Shown here: piece after piece, positions 8,378 through 16,329 of the stretch | Layout of the letters: every line of letters starts with the position of its first letter | Position numbering within the stretch: position 1 is the stretch's first letter | DNA from: Tatumella morbirosei | GTDB lineage: Bacteria > Pseudomonadota > Gammaproteobacteria > Enterobacterales > Enterobacteriaceae | Assembly (NCBI RefSeq): GCF_000757425.2 | Contig: NZ_JPKR02000002.1 | Coordinates: forward strand, 310,001 to 374,000 | DNA: 64,000 nt | Reading direction: 5' to 3' | Notes under the pieces: generated by a model | What the model saw: only the letters and a program-made list of their open reading frames with translations | Database searches by the model: none | What the model was told of the DNA's origin: nothing | Made by a program: the position numbers and the translations under genes

Positions 8378-9286
8378 ATGCGTCCTGTACTTGAATTTAA
8401 CAGCCTTAACGTGTTTATTGCGGTTGCTGAAAAAGAAAGTTTTGTAGGTGCAGCAAAATTCCTCGAAATGCCGACCTCGAATGTCAGTCGTTGTATTTCT
8501 CAGTTAGAAGAAAAGCTCAATCTTCAACTGATTGAGCGCAGTACCCGACATATGAAACTTACCCAGGCCGGCCAGTTACTGTATAGCCGCGCGGTACCTT
8601 TACTGGAGACTCTGGAGCAGACTGAGACAGAACTGACCATGCGCCAAATGCAACTCAGAGGGCCGCTACGTCTGTGCATCCCCAATGAATTAGGTCCCGC
8701 ATTACTTGGTTCGGTGATCGCTGACTTTGCGTATCAGTACCCTGAACTTGAGATAAGCTGTGTCACAAATCTCTCGGGGTTAGAATCCCTGCGGGATGAC
8801 CTGGATTTAGCCATCATTGTCACTCGCGGCCAGTTGGATAACAGTGACTATATCGCCCGCCATCTGTTGACTATTCCCTGTACTATCGTGGCAGCGCCTT
8901 CCGTTATTCAGCGTTATGGTACTCCGTCTGATATCCGGCAGTTCGCACAATTACCCTGTATCTCTACGGTCAGTGCTCTGCAAGGTGCCGCATGGCAGTT
9001 TGTGGATAAAAAAGGGAGATTTGAGACCATCAGGGTGAGAGGGCACTATCGGGTCAACAGCGGAGAGATGGCAGGGCGGGCTGCACTGGCAGGTGTCGGT
9101 TTTGCAATTCTGTCTAAACAAGCCTGCCAACCCTATATCGACGATGGACGGTTAATTGAGATTCGGTTTCAACAGACCGCGGCTCCTTTGCAGTTATTGG
9201 CGCTCTATTCAGACCGCCGTTTTCTGCCGGCTAAAATCAGAACATTGATTGATTTTATCCATCTGCAACTAAACCCTCCGCTGTGA
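8378..9286 (+). CDS. LysR-family transcriptional regulator
   Basis: A 302-residue LTTR. ATG 8378 is preferred over an upstream in-frame TTG at 8354 because GGGA lies about 8 bases upstream and the protein then begins MRPVLEFNSLNVFIAV, normal for the family. The helix-turn-helix covers about residues 8-66 (ESFVGAAKFLEMPTSNVSRC) and is followed by the RSTRHMKLTQAGQLLY linker. The TSNVSR recognition helix and RSTRHMKLT segment resemble the DsdC/YafC-like group. It is divergent from the MFS transporter at 7066-8274, with about 103 bases between, so it likely regulates that transporter. Confidence 0.9.
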   Translation: MRPVLEFNSLNVFIAVAEKESFVGAAKFLEMPTSNVSRCISQLEEKLNLQLIERSTRHMKLTQAGQLLYSRAVPLLETLEQTETELTMRQMQLRGPLRLCIPNELGPALLGSVIADFAYQYPELEISCVTNLSGLESLRDDLDLAIIVTRGQLDNSDYIARHLLTIPCTIVAAPSVIQRYGTPSDIRQFAQLPCISTVSALQGAAWQFVDKKGRFETIRVRGHYRVNSGEMAGRAALAGVGFAILSKQACQPYIDDGRLIEIRFQQTAAPLQLLALYSDRRFLPAKIRTLIDFIHLQLNPPL

Positions 9287-9413
9287 ACCCCCTGAAGTCA
9301 GAGGATTTCGTAACGCAGTGTTGATTTTCGTTATTTATCGCCGTATACCCGAAGACTTTCCCCTGCAATATTCTGCAGGGGAAGCAACGTTCTCAGCCTT
9401 GGTGCCCGGTCGC

Positions 9414-10535
9414 TTAAATGGCCCCATGAAATGTCGGGAAATCAGTATAGCCATGGGCATCACCACCAAAAAAAGTCTCGCGCTGATAGTGGGTCAGTGG
9501 ATGACTGTGGCGGATTCTATCAGGCAGATCCGGGTTCGATGTGAACAGGCGACCGAAGGCAATCAGATCAGCATCGCCACTTTGCAGCATTTTCTCCGCG
9601 TCCTCCGGCTTGAATCCACCGGCAGCGATAATCGTTCCCGGGTAATAAGGCCGAAGATCGTGGCTGGCGACCGGTTCTGCATAATGGTCTGTCGATTTAT
9701 CTTCCGGGCCGACAATCCGTGGCTCAATAATATGCAGGTAAGCCAGCTTAAAAGCGGCTAGCTGGCTTACCAGGTAGCGGAAGGTGGCTTGCGGATTACT
9801 GTCATGCATATCACCGTAAATACCGCTGGGTGAAATCCGAACGGCTACCCGTCCAGGACCCCATATTTCTGTTAGTACCGCGACCGATTCCAGCAGGAAG
9901 CGGGCACGATTCTCCAGGCTACCGCCATAATTATCGGTACGCAGATTACTGCCATCCAGCAGGAATTGCTCAGGCAGGTAACCATTCGCGGCATGCAGTT
10001 CTACACCATCAAAGCCGGCGGCTTTCGCCCGTTTAGCTGCCTGACGCAATTCATTCATCAGTAGCGGAATTTCGGTGGTTTCCAGTGCCCGTGGTTGTGG
10101 AAATAATTTTCCTTCATAACCCCCTTGTTCATTTCTCACCACACCGTAGGTTTCTTTGGCAATCAAAGCGGAAGGTGCCACAGGCTGTTGTCCACCGGAC
10201 AGTTCAGGCAGTGACTGGCGGCCCGGATGCCAGAGCTGCAAAATAATCTGGCTGCCCCGCGCGTGAACGGCATCGGTGAGTCGTTTCCATCCGGCCTGTT
10301 GATGGTCGGTAAATATACCGGGGGCATCCTGATAAGCATTAGCGTAAGGTGATATCGCTGTCGCTTCAGCAATCAGCAGTCCACCCTTGCTGGCCCGCTG
10401 ACGGTAGTACTCCGTCATCAGTTCTCCCGGTACTCCTCCCGGTTCCGTTCTCATTCGGGTGGCAGGGGCCATGACGACGCGGTGTTCGAGTTGCAATTTG
10501 CCGGCACCGGCTGCGGACAGTAATTTTTTCATCAT
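9414..10535 (-). CDS. Old yellow enzyme family ene-reductase (NemA-like)
   Basis: A 373-residue FMN-dependent alkene reductase of the OYE/NemA family. Visible signatures: an N-terminal HRVVMAPATRMR, the His/Asn substrate-anchoring motif in ELHAANGYLPEQFLL (about residues 182-196), DNYGGSLENRARF, and the C-terminal phosphate-binding AAGGF ... FGRLFTSNPDLP. These enzymes reduce activated C=C bonds of enones and nitro compounds with NAD(P)H in the cytoplasm. RBS GGAG precedes the ATG at 10535. It lies 73 bases downstream of a beta-diketone-hydrolase-like crotonase on the same strand, so the two probably form an operon acting on a cyclic ketone. The native substrate is unknown. Confidence 0.9.
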   Translation of the reverse strand: MMKKLLSAAGAGKLQLEHRVVMAPATRMRTEPGGVPGELMTEYYRQRASKGGLLIAEATAISPYANAYQDAPGIFTDHQQAGWKRLTDAVHARGSQIILQLWHPGRQSLPELSGGQQPVAPSALIAKETYGVVRNEQGGYEGKLFPQPRALETTEIPLLMNELRQAAKRAKAAGFDGVELHAANGYLPEQFLLDGSNLRTDNYGGSLENRARFLLESVAVLTEIWGPGRVAVRISPSGIYGDMHDSNPQATFRYLVSQLAAFKLAYLHIIEPRIVGPEDKSTDHYAEPVASHDLRPYYPGTIIAAGGFKPEDAEKMLQSGDADLIAFGRLFTSNPDLPDRIRHSHPLTHYQRETFFGGDAHGYTDFPTFHGAI

Positions 10536-10608
10536 TAATACTCCATAACTGTGGGGGATGTCTGTGCGGATTCCCTGTGAATATTGGGTCCCGGGTCATT
10601 TAACCGTT

Positions 10609-11382
10609 TCAGGATTCCGGCTGTGCCATATTGCGCGCAACCTGGGCCGCACTGATGCCTTCCAGTGCCAGGCCATAGCCAATACCTTCATCCAGTAAGC
10701 GTTTCAGACGTTGTGTCAGTGCAATGCGGGTATAGCGCGAGGTGAGTGGTGGCAGGGCTGCAATCCCGTCTGCAATTTCATGGGCACGAGCCAGCAGTTT
10801 GTCTGCAGGAACAATTTCATTAACCACTCCCCATTGTCTGGCGGTTTCTGCATCCAGTTGCTGGCGGGTCAGCAGAAAATAACGGCCACGAACAGAGCCA
10901 ATCACTTCCGGCCACAGGATATGGACACCATCGCCCGGTACTATCCCGAACTCAAAGTGAGGTTTGTCCTGAAATATGGTTTCTGGTGTTGCCAGTATGA
11001 TATCGGTCAGCAGGGCATATTCGCTGTGCAACAGTACAGGGCCATTCAGCGCGGTGATCATGGGCACTTCAATATCAAGAATGTTGTTAAGAACTTTTCT
11101 CCCTTCGCGCAGAATCTTGTCGAATCCGGAGGGGTTGAAAAAGTCGAAACCTTCAGGGCTAATAGCATCCATAAAGGCACCGCCGGAACCGGTCAGGATG
11201 ACTGCACGGTTATTACGATCCTCCCCAATGGCATGGAACAACTCAACGAACTGTTCGTGGGTATGGCCGTCGAACACCAGCTTTTCATCGTCAGTGTGAA
11301 ATTTCACTTCCAGGACTCCGTTTTCTTTTCGGGTCAGACGGGCGTTAGCGAAGGCGTTACGGTAGGTTTCAAATGCTGACAT
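10609..11382 (-). CDS. Crotonase-fold hydrolase similar to 6-oxocamphor hydrolase
   Basis: A 257-residue enoyl-CoA hydratase/isomerase-superfamily protein. It departs from CoA-dependent hydratases and resembles Rhodococcus 6-oxocamphor hydrolase: NGPVLLHSE (catalytic-type His), FQDKPHFEFGIVPGDGVH (His and Asp of the retro-Claisen active site), GSVRGRYFLLT, and Glu in the later ALEGIS segment. All four residues assigned to that mechanism appear present. In that family the enzyme cleaves a C-C bond of a non-CoA cyclic beta-diketone. RBS AGGAA precedes the ATG. An ene-reductase follows on the same strand, suggesting joint catabolism of a cyclic enone/dione. The alternative is an ordinary CoA hydratase, less likely from the motifs. 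Confidence 0.8.
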   Translation of the reverse strand: MSAFETYRNAFANARLTRKENGVLEVKFHTDDEKLVFDGHTHEQFVELFHAIGEDRNNRAVILTGSGGAFMDAISPEGFDFFNPSGFDKILREGRKVLNNILDIEVPMITALNGPVLLHSEYALLTDIILATPETIFQDKPHFEFGIVPGDGVHILWPEVIGSVRGRYFLLTRQQLDAETARQWGVVNEIVPADKLLARAHEIADGIAALPPLTSRYTRIALTQRLKRLLDEGIGYGLALEGISAAQVARNMAQPES

Positions 11383-11438
11383 GGCGATATTCCTCAGGTA
11401 GTCCGGGCCGGAGTGGCGGGGTGTGAAATCACAATATT

Positions 11439-11500
11439 CTATTCCTGATGAAATGGGATCGGCTTTGATTTAGATAATGCCTATTCCTAAATGGAATGGA
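11439..11500. promoter_or_regulatory. Two similar operator-like motifs upstream of the crotonase-OYE operon
   Basis: CTATTCCT occurs at 11439 and again at 11481, each followed by an AATGG-type half. The second copy contains the palindrome ATTCC-N5-GGAAT (11483-11497). The copies are 42 bases apart, four DNA turns, and lie 57 to 118 bases upstream of the crotonase start. This spacing suits cooperative binding of a repressor or activator, but no regulator gene adjoins. The remaining part of the 11383-11858 gap, which also holds the proP promoter, shows no other gene. Confidence 0.5.
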
Positions 11501-11858
11501 TTTGAACAGAAAAGCTCAATAAGTAACCCTGCTGTACCAGCAGTGGCCTTTGCGTGGACAGATGTTCCTGAAGCTTACGGACCCACAGTATTCGATAAAA
11601 TCAACTAATGTGGCTTCTCACGTTAGTTACAGTACCTAAAGCGACTCCGGTTGTTCATGCGGTTAAAACGGGAAAAACTAATAAGTTTGCCCATCTTAAT
11701 CTATGCCGCAGTGTAGAATATCCTCTGCCTGGCGGACAGCTGGGTCACATCCCGGGGATTTTTTCTTAAACAATAACACCAGATTTGAAACCTCACCGGT
11801 TTAGCCTATCCTTGATAGGTGGGTGATAATTAAGGTGTTTATGTTTTAAGGAAAAAAG

Positions 11859-13367
11859 ATGCTAAAAATAAAACGTAAAAAAGTTAAACCAATGCGACTC
11901 AAGGACGTCACGATTATCGACGACGCCCGGCTAAAAAAAGCCATCACGGCGGCCGCATTAGGTAATGCAATGGAGTGGTTTGACTTTGGTGTGTATGGAT
12001 ATGTTGCGACAGTATTAGGTAAAGTGTTTTTCCCTAACGCCTCTCCTGCTATCCAGATCATTGCTGCATTAGGAACTTTCTCGGTACCTTTTATTATCCG
12101 TCCGCTTGGTGGGATGTTCTTTGGGGTGCTGGGGGATAAATATGGCCGGCAAAAGATACTGGCAACCACCATTATTCTGATGACTCTCAGTACCTTCTGT
12201 ATTGGTTTGATTCCTTCATATGCCACTATCGGTTTCTGGGCGCCGGTATTGCTGCTTATCGCTAAGATGGTGCAGGGCTTTTCTGTCGGTGGCGAGTATA
12301 CGGGGGCATCTATTTTTGTGGCCGAATATTCGCCGGACCGGAAACGCGGTTTTATGGGGAGTTGGCTGGATTTTGGTTCACTGGTGGGGTTTGTGTGTGG
12401 TGCCGGAATAGTGGTACTGCTAACCACTATGCTGGGGCAGGAAACCTTTAACGAATGGGGCTGGAGGATTCCGTTCTTCCTGGCATTACCTCTGGGATTA
12501 ATTGGTCTCTATCTGCGTAACGCTCTGGAAGAGACTCCGGCGTTCCAGAAACATGTGGACTCTCTGGAAGAAGGGTCTAAACAGGGACTGAGCGAAGGTC
12601 CCTCAGTGCCATTTAAAGAAGTGGCGCGCAAACACTGGCGTAACCTGATCTCCTGTATCGGAATAGTCATTACCACCAATGTGGCGTATTACATGCTACT
12701 GACTTACGTACCGAGCTACCTGACTCACGACCTGCACTACTCTGAAGACCGGGGTGTATTGATTATCGTGGTGATTATGCTGGCAATGCTGTTTGTACAG
12801 CCGGTGATGGGCCTGCTCAGCGATAAGTTCGGTCGTCGTCCGTTTATCGTTATCGGTAGCATTGCGATGGTTGTTTTTTCCATCCCGTCATTTATGCTGA
12901 TCACACATAACAGTCTGCCGGCGTTGTTTTTTGGGTTATTGATTCAGGCGGTGATACTTAACTGCCTGATTGGGGTCATGGCGGCGACTCTGCCCGCTTT
13001 GTTCCCGACAGAAGTCCGTTACAGTGCGTTGGCCAGTACCTATAATATTTCTATCCTGGTGGCGGGTATAACTCCGACACTGACCGCCTGGTTGGTGGAA
13101 GTGAGTGGAAATCTGTATATGCCGGCTTTTTACCTGATGGTGGTGGGTGTTATTGGGGTAGTGACCGGCCTTTCTATGCGCGAGACAGCCAATAAACCGC
13201 TCTATGGTGGCACTCCGGCAGCTTCTTCGCTGGAAGAAGCGAAAGAACTACTGCAGGAACATCATGACGGTATTGAACAGCGAATCGAAGATATTGATGA
13301 GCAGATTGAACAGTTGCAGATCAAACGTCGCAATTTAGTCGACCAGCATCCGGATATCACTCATTAA
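11859..13367 (+). CDS. proP: Osmosensing proline/betaine:H+ symporter ProP
   Basis: A 502-residue MFS permease matching E. coli ProP nearly end to end: the N-terminal RLKDVTIIDDARLKKAITAA, GNAMEWFDFGVYGY, the motif FGVLGDKYGRQKIL between helices 2 and 3, VGGEYTGASIFVAEYSPDRK, and twelve hydrophobic helices. The C-terminus from about residue 445 is a charged heptad region (EEAKELLQEHHDGIEQRIED onward) corresponding to the antiparallel coiled coil that tunes the osmotic threshold. It takes up proline, glycine betaine and other compatible solutes when osmolality rises. It is a single gene with a strong terminator after it. E. coli proP has CRP- and RpoS/Fis-dependent promoters; no clear CRP site was seen here. 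Confidence 0.97.
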   Translation: MLKIKRKKVKPMRLKDVTIIDDARLKKAITAAALGNAMEWFDFGVYGYVATVLGKVFFPNASPAIQIIAALGTFSVPFIIRPLGGMFFGVLGDKYGRQKILATTIILMTLSTFCIGLIPSYATIGFWAPVLLLIAKMVQGFSVGGEYTGASIFVAEYSPDRKRGFMGSWLDFGSLVGFVCGAGIVVLLTTMLGQETFNEWGWRIPFFLALPLGLIGLYLRNALEETPAFQKHVDSLEEGSKQGLSEGPSVPFKEVARKHWRNLISCIGIVITTNVAYYMLLTYVPSYLTHDLHYSEDRGVLIIVVIMLAMLFVQPVMGLLSDKFGRRPFIVIGSIAMVVFSIPSFMLITHNSLPALFFGLLIQAVILNCLIGVMAATLPALFPTEVRYSALASTYNISILVAGITPTLTAWLVEVSGNLYMPAFYLMVVGVIGVVTGLSMRETANKPLYGGTPAASSLEEAKELLQEHHDGIEQRIEDIDEQIEQLQIKRRNLVDQHPDITH

Positions 13368-13375
13368 ACCAGACT

Positions 13376-13402
13376 AACCGCTGTCTCCGGACGGCGGTTT
13401 TT
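13376..13402 (+). terminator. Rho-independent terminator after proP
   Basis: AACCGCTGTC and GACGGCGGTT form a G/C-rich stem with a TCCG loop, followed by a T run, starting nine bases past the proP stop. Confidence 0.85.
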
Positions 13403-13616
13403 CCCCCATCGCCGCTTGCATCCTCACAGAGAATTCTCAGTCCGCATAAAATCAACGTCTTTTCAGTATTGGCTTGGCAAATCAGTGAGATTGTACATCT
13501 AATTTTTTCGGCAGAAAATATACTGGCATCTCCTCTTGCTGAGGCTCAGGCGACTGGTCCGGTTATCACCCTCTGAGATACACTACAGGCTCTCTCAGAT
13601 CACACAGCAGGAATAT

Positions 13617-14330
13617 ATGACCAATTCTATCGGAATTCTGGCCGGCATGGGGCCGCGATCGACCGCACCTTTTATCGATATGCTGGTATCTGAATGCCAG
13701 TCACAGTATGGCGCATGTTTTGATATGGATTTTCCAAGAATGCATATCATTTCTCTGCCAACACCGTTCTGGCCTGGCCAGCCTGTTGATGATCAGGCGA
13801 TGATTGCTGCCTTACGTTCAGGGGTACGGGAACTGGTGCAGGCCGGAGTCAGTTTTATCGCGGTCCCATGTAATCTGGCACATAATTATTTCAGCGAAAT
13901 GGAACAGGTTGCCGGAGGTATTCCGGTGTTGCATATCGCTGCAAGTGCCGTGCAACAGATACCGCCGCCCGTGAATTATGTGACTTTACTGGCGACTGAA
14001 CCCACGCTGGATGCAGGGTACTGGCAGCAAAAATTGCTGGCTGAGGGTAAACAACTCTTCGATAACCCGCAGCTACGCAGTCTGACGACCGCGCTGATCA
14101 CCAGTATAAAACAGCAAGGTTATCAGAGTGAGACCGTCAGCAGGTTATGGCAGCAGATAACGGGTCTGATCACGGAAAATCGTAGTGGGGCAGTCCTGAT
14201 CGCCTGCACCGATATCAGTCCGTTGCTGGATAGCGGCGAATATCCGTTTGTGACTATCGACAGTGCAGCCAGTCTGGCGAAGGATGTTATCCGCCGCTAT
14301 CAGCAACAACGCCAGGCCGCAGGAAGGTGA
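13617..14330 (+). CDS. Aspartate/glutamate racemase family protein
   Basis: A 237-residue cofactor-independent racemase of the Asp/Glu family, beginning MTNSIGILAGMGPRST. Two catalytic-type cysteines are visible in VPCNLAH and IACTDISP, with the matching spacing for the two-base mechanism that interconverts L- and D-amino acids. ATG 13617 is preferred to an upstream in-frame start (13536) because AGCAGGA lies 8 bases before it and the family N-terminus begins there. E. coli YgeA is of similar length; relatives act on homoserine or other amino acids, so the substrate is not certain. It stands alone, convergent with the LysR gene downstream. Confidence 0.85.
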   Translation: MTNSIGILAGMGPRSTAPFIDMLVSECQSQYGACFDMDFPRMHIISLPTPFWPGQPVDDQAMIAALRSGVRELVQAGVSFIAVPCNLAHNYFSEMEQVAGGIPVLHIAASAVQQIPPPVNYVTLLATEPTLDAGYWQQKLLAEGKQLFDNPQLRSLTTALITSIKQQGYQSETVSRLWQQITGLITENRSGAVLIACTDISPLLDSGEYPFVTIDSAASLAKDVIRRYQQQRQAAGR

Positions 14331-14381
14331 GTCTGAAGGGGGGCTCTGCATTCGTTTTTTTGATGTAGCCGGACAGAGCTT

Positions 14382-15275
14382 TTAGCGAAAATACTCAGTG
14401 ACCTCACTGATAAACAGCTGGCAGCGGCTCTCTTTCATGCGCTGCGGGTCACAGAGCAGATTAAGTGGTCGTTCCGGGACAGGGAAATTCTCGAGTACGG
14501 GGATTAATTCACCGCGCTGTAGTGGCTGCTCAAGGCCTTTCTCATAGCCGATAATAATCCCGTTTCCTTTCACTGCGGCGGCCAGTATCGCTCCCCAGTC
14601 ATTGATAACCAAAGGGCCATTCACAGAGACCTGAATAATTTGCTGCCCGCAGGTAAATGGCCACTCGTGGGCCAGTCCGGCCGGCCATGGCGAGAATCCT
14701 ATGCAATCATGATGTTGTAAATCCTCCGGGTGCTCTGGTGTTCCACGGCGGGCCAGATAGTTGGGGGATGCACAGGCGATAAACCGGTATGGAGGTAAGG
14801 GCCTGGCGACGTAACGCAGGTTTTTATCCGGCTTACCAATCCGGAACACGAAATCGAAATATTCCGCCGCAGGATTGATAATGCCGTCACTCAGTGTTAG
14901 TTCAACCTTCATCTGCGGATAGCGCTGCAAAAACAGACTCACAAAATCTACCAGGCTGTAGCGACCCAATGAAACCGGAGCATTAATGCGCAATGTTCCT
15001 GAAGGCGTATCCGTAAGACCGCTGGCTTCATTGTCGGCCTGGTTCACAGCTTCGAGTATCGCTTCGCAACGTTTCAGGTACTGCTCTCCTGCCGGAGTCA
15101 GGCTTTGTGAACGGGTTGTCCGGTTTAACAGTCGTACAGATAACTGATGTTCCAGTGCAGTAATATGCCGGGCAACCATTTGCGGCGACATGGCCAGTTT
15201 ATTGGCGGCAACAACAAAAGAGCCTCCCCGGGCCGCTGCCACAAAGGTTCGCATGCTGGTAAGCTTATCAGGCAT
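14382..15275 (-). CDS. LysR-family transcriptional regulator
   Basis: A 297-residue LTTR. ATG at 15273-15275 with GGAG upstream is chosen; a longer in-frame reading to 15383 would add 36 residues unlike the family and overlap the divergent YciI gene. The helix-turn-helix (MRTFVAAARGGSFVVAANKL and SPQMVARHI, about residues 8-42) and RTTRSQSLTPAGEQYL are standard. It is divergent from the YciI-like gene at 15376 with about 100 bases between, suggesting that gene is its target. The effector is unknown. Confidence 0.9.
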   Translation of the reverse strand: MPDKLTSMRTFVAAARGGSFVVAANKLAMSPQMVARHITALEHQLSVRLLNRTTRSQSLTPAGEQYLKRCEAILEAVNQADNEASGLTDTPSGTLRINAPVSLGRYSLVDFVSLFLQRYPQMKVELTLSDGIINPAAEYFDFVFRIGKPDKNLRYVARPLPPYRFIACASPNYLARRGTPEHPEDLQHHDCIGFSPWPAGLAHEWPFTCGQQIIQVSVNGPLVINDWGAILAAAVKGNGIIIGYEKGLEQPLQRGELIPVLENFPVPERPLNLLCDPQRMKESRCQLFISEVTEYFR

Positions 15276-15375
15276 TAAACACTCCTGGTTGTTTCTGAAC
15301 TTTATAAATGGGTATTTTAAATACTGCCGATGGTTATTATGCTTGATTTTTAACACATCAACCGAGGCACAACCA

Positions 15376-15705
15376 ATGAACATTTACCTGGTGACTATGG
15401 AACACCCTGAAGGTCCTGAGTGGGGTACCTTTGTCCGTGAACATGTGTTGTATCTTAAACAACTGATCCGCAACGGAACGCTGATAGCCTCAGGCCCGTT
15501 GAAAAATACCGCGTTACGGGCTGGTTTTTTGATTTTCCGGGCAGAAAGTCTGCAACAGGTTCATATGCTGGTGGATGCCGACCCGTTTGCACGGGAGAAA
15601 CTGATAGCGAAGCTGGAAATACAACAGTGGGACCCCCTGTTTGGTCAGTTGAGTGCTATTTCCAGCCGGCAGACTGTCGGTGAACTACAGGATTTGGTTG
15701 ATTGA
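15376..15705 (+). CDS. YciI-like protein
   Basis: A 109-residue protein with the YciI-family layout: N-terminal beta strand (NIYLVTME), then a conserved His region (REHVLYLKQLIRNGTLIASGP) and VDADPFAREKL near residue 75. YciI proteins are ferredoxin-like folds implicated in small-molecule dehydrochlorination or other chemistry via a His-Asp pair; the substrate is usually unknown. GAGG lies about 10 bases before the ATG at 15376, which is used in preference to an upstream in-frame start that would overlap the LysR gene. It is divergent from that LysR gene. Confidence 0.8.
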   Translation: MNIYLVTMEHPEGPEWGTFVREHVLYLKQLIRNGTLIASGPLKNTALRAGFLIFRAESLQQVHMLVDADPFAREKLIAKLEIQQWDPLFGQLSAISSRQTVGELQDLVD

Positions 15706-15901
15706 ACCGTCTCTGGTGAGTAGTTACGGCTTCAGCCATAAGCGTATCGCCTAAAACAGCGATTCATCGACAAAAATGTTGTGATGAATGCTGCCAAAAC
15801 AGAACTAACCGGTTAAGGTAGAGGTTCTTCCGGCACTGTCCGGTGAGTCAGCCAGGCACCGTCCAACACTGACACAGCAATGATGATTCACGGAGCACAG
15901 G

Positions 15902-16273
15902 ATGAATGATTCAGTCAGGCTTGGTCGCATTGCCGCTATCTTAGCGGTAAAAAATATTCAGCGAGCAGAGCAGTTTTATACTGAAGGACTTCATTTTACC
16001 GCAGTATTTAAGAATGGTAACCCGACAGGTTTTATGATCCTCAGGCGTGATGCTGCTGAGTTACACCTTACCGTCCAGCCATTTCATAAATCAGTTGCCT
16101 ATCCGGTGGCGCATCTGCTGGTGGATGATGCAGCCGCATTCTACACATGCTGTCGTCAGGCCGGAGCAAAAATTATCAAAGATCTCCAGGATAAAGATTA
16201 TGGGTTAAGGACATTTGTGTTTGCTGACCCCGACGGAAACCGTATAGATGTCGGGCAAATTCTGCCGAAGTGA
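15902..16273 (+). CDS. VOC/glyoxalase-bleomycin-resistance fold protein
   Basis: A 123-residue protein of the vicinal-oxygen-chelate superfamily: IAAILAVKNIQRAEQFYTE opens the first beta-alpha-beta-beta-beta unit, HLLVDDAAAFYTCCRQAGA the second, and TFVFADPDGNRIDVGQ is the typical end. Relatives include bleomycin-type drug-binding proteins and glyoxalases. A single domain of this size usually dimerises. CACAGG precedes the ATG. The neighbours do not reveal the substrate. It is convergent with the DhaK-DhaL fusion gene. Confidence 0.85.
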   Translation: MNDSVRLGRIAAILAVKNIQRAEQFYTEGLHFTAVFKNGNPTGFMILRRDAAELHLTVQPFHKSVAYPVAHLLVDDAAAFYTCCRQAGAKIIKDLQDKDYGLRTFVFADPDGNRIDVGQILPK

Positions 16274-16329
16274 GACGATGAACAGACAGACGGGTAGCTG
16301 CAACTGGCTCGTCTGCCTGATATATGAGC

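Noticed and set aside
10711-11379. A 222-codon open frame on the plus strand opposite the crotonase
   Set aside because: It mirrors the coding strand gene; no ribosome site or family sense. The minus-strand gene has clear motifs.
11846-12427. A 193-codon open frame on the minus strand over proP
   Set aside because: Antisense to a certain gene, with Pro/Ser-rich composition and no ribosome site.
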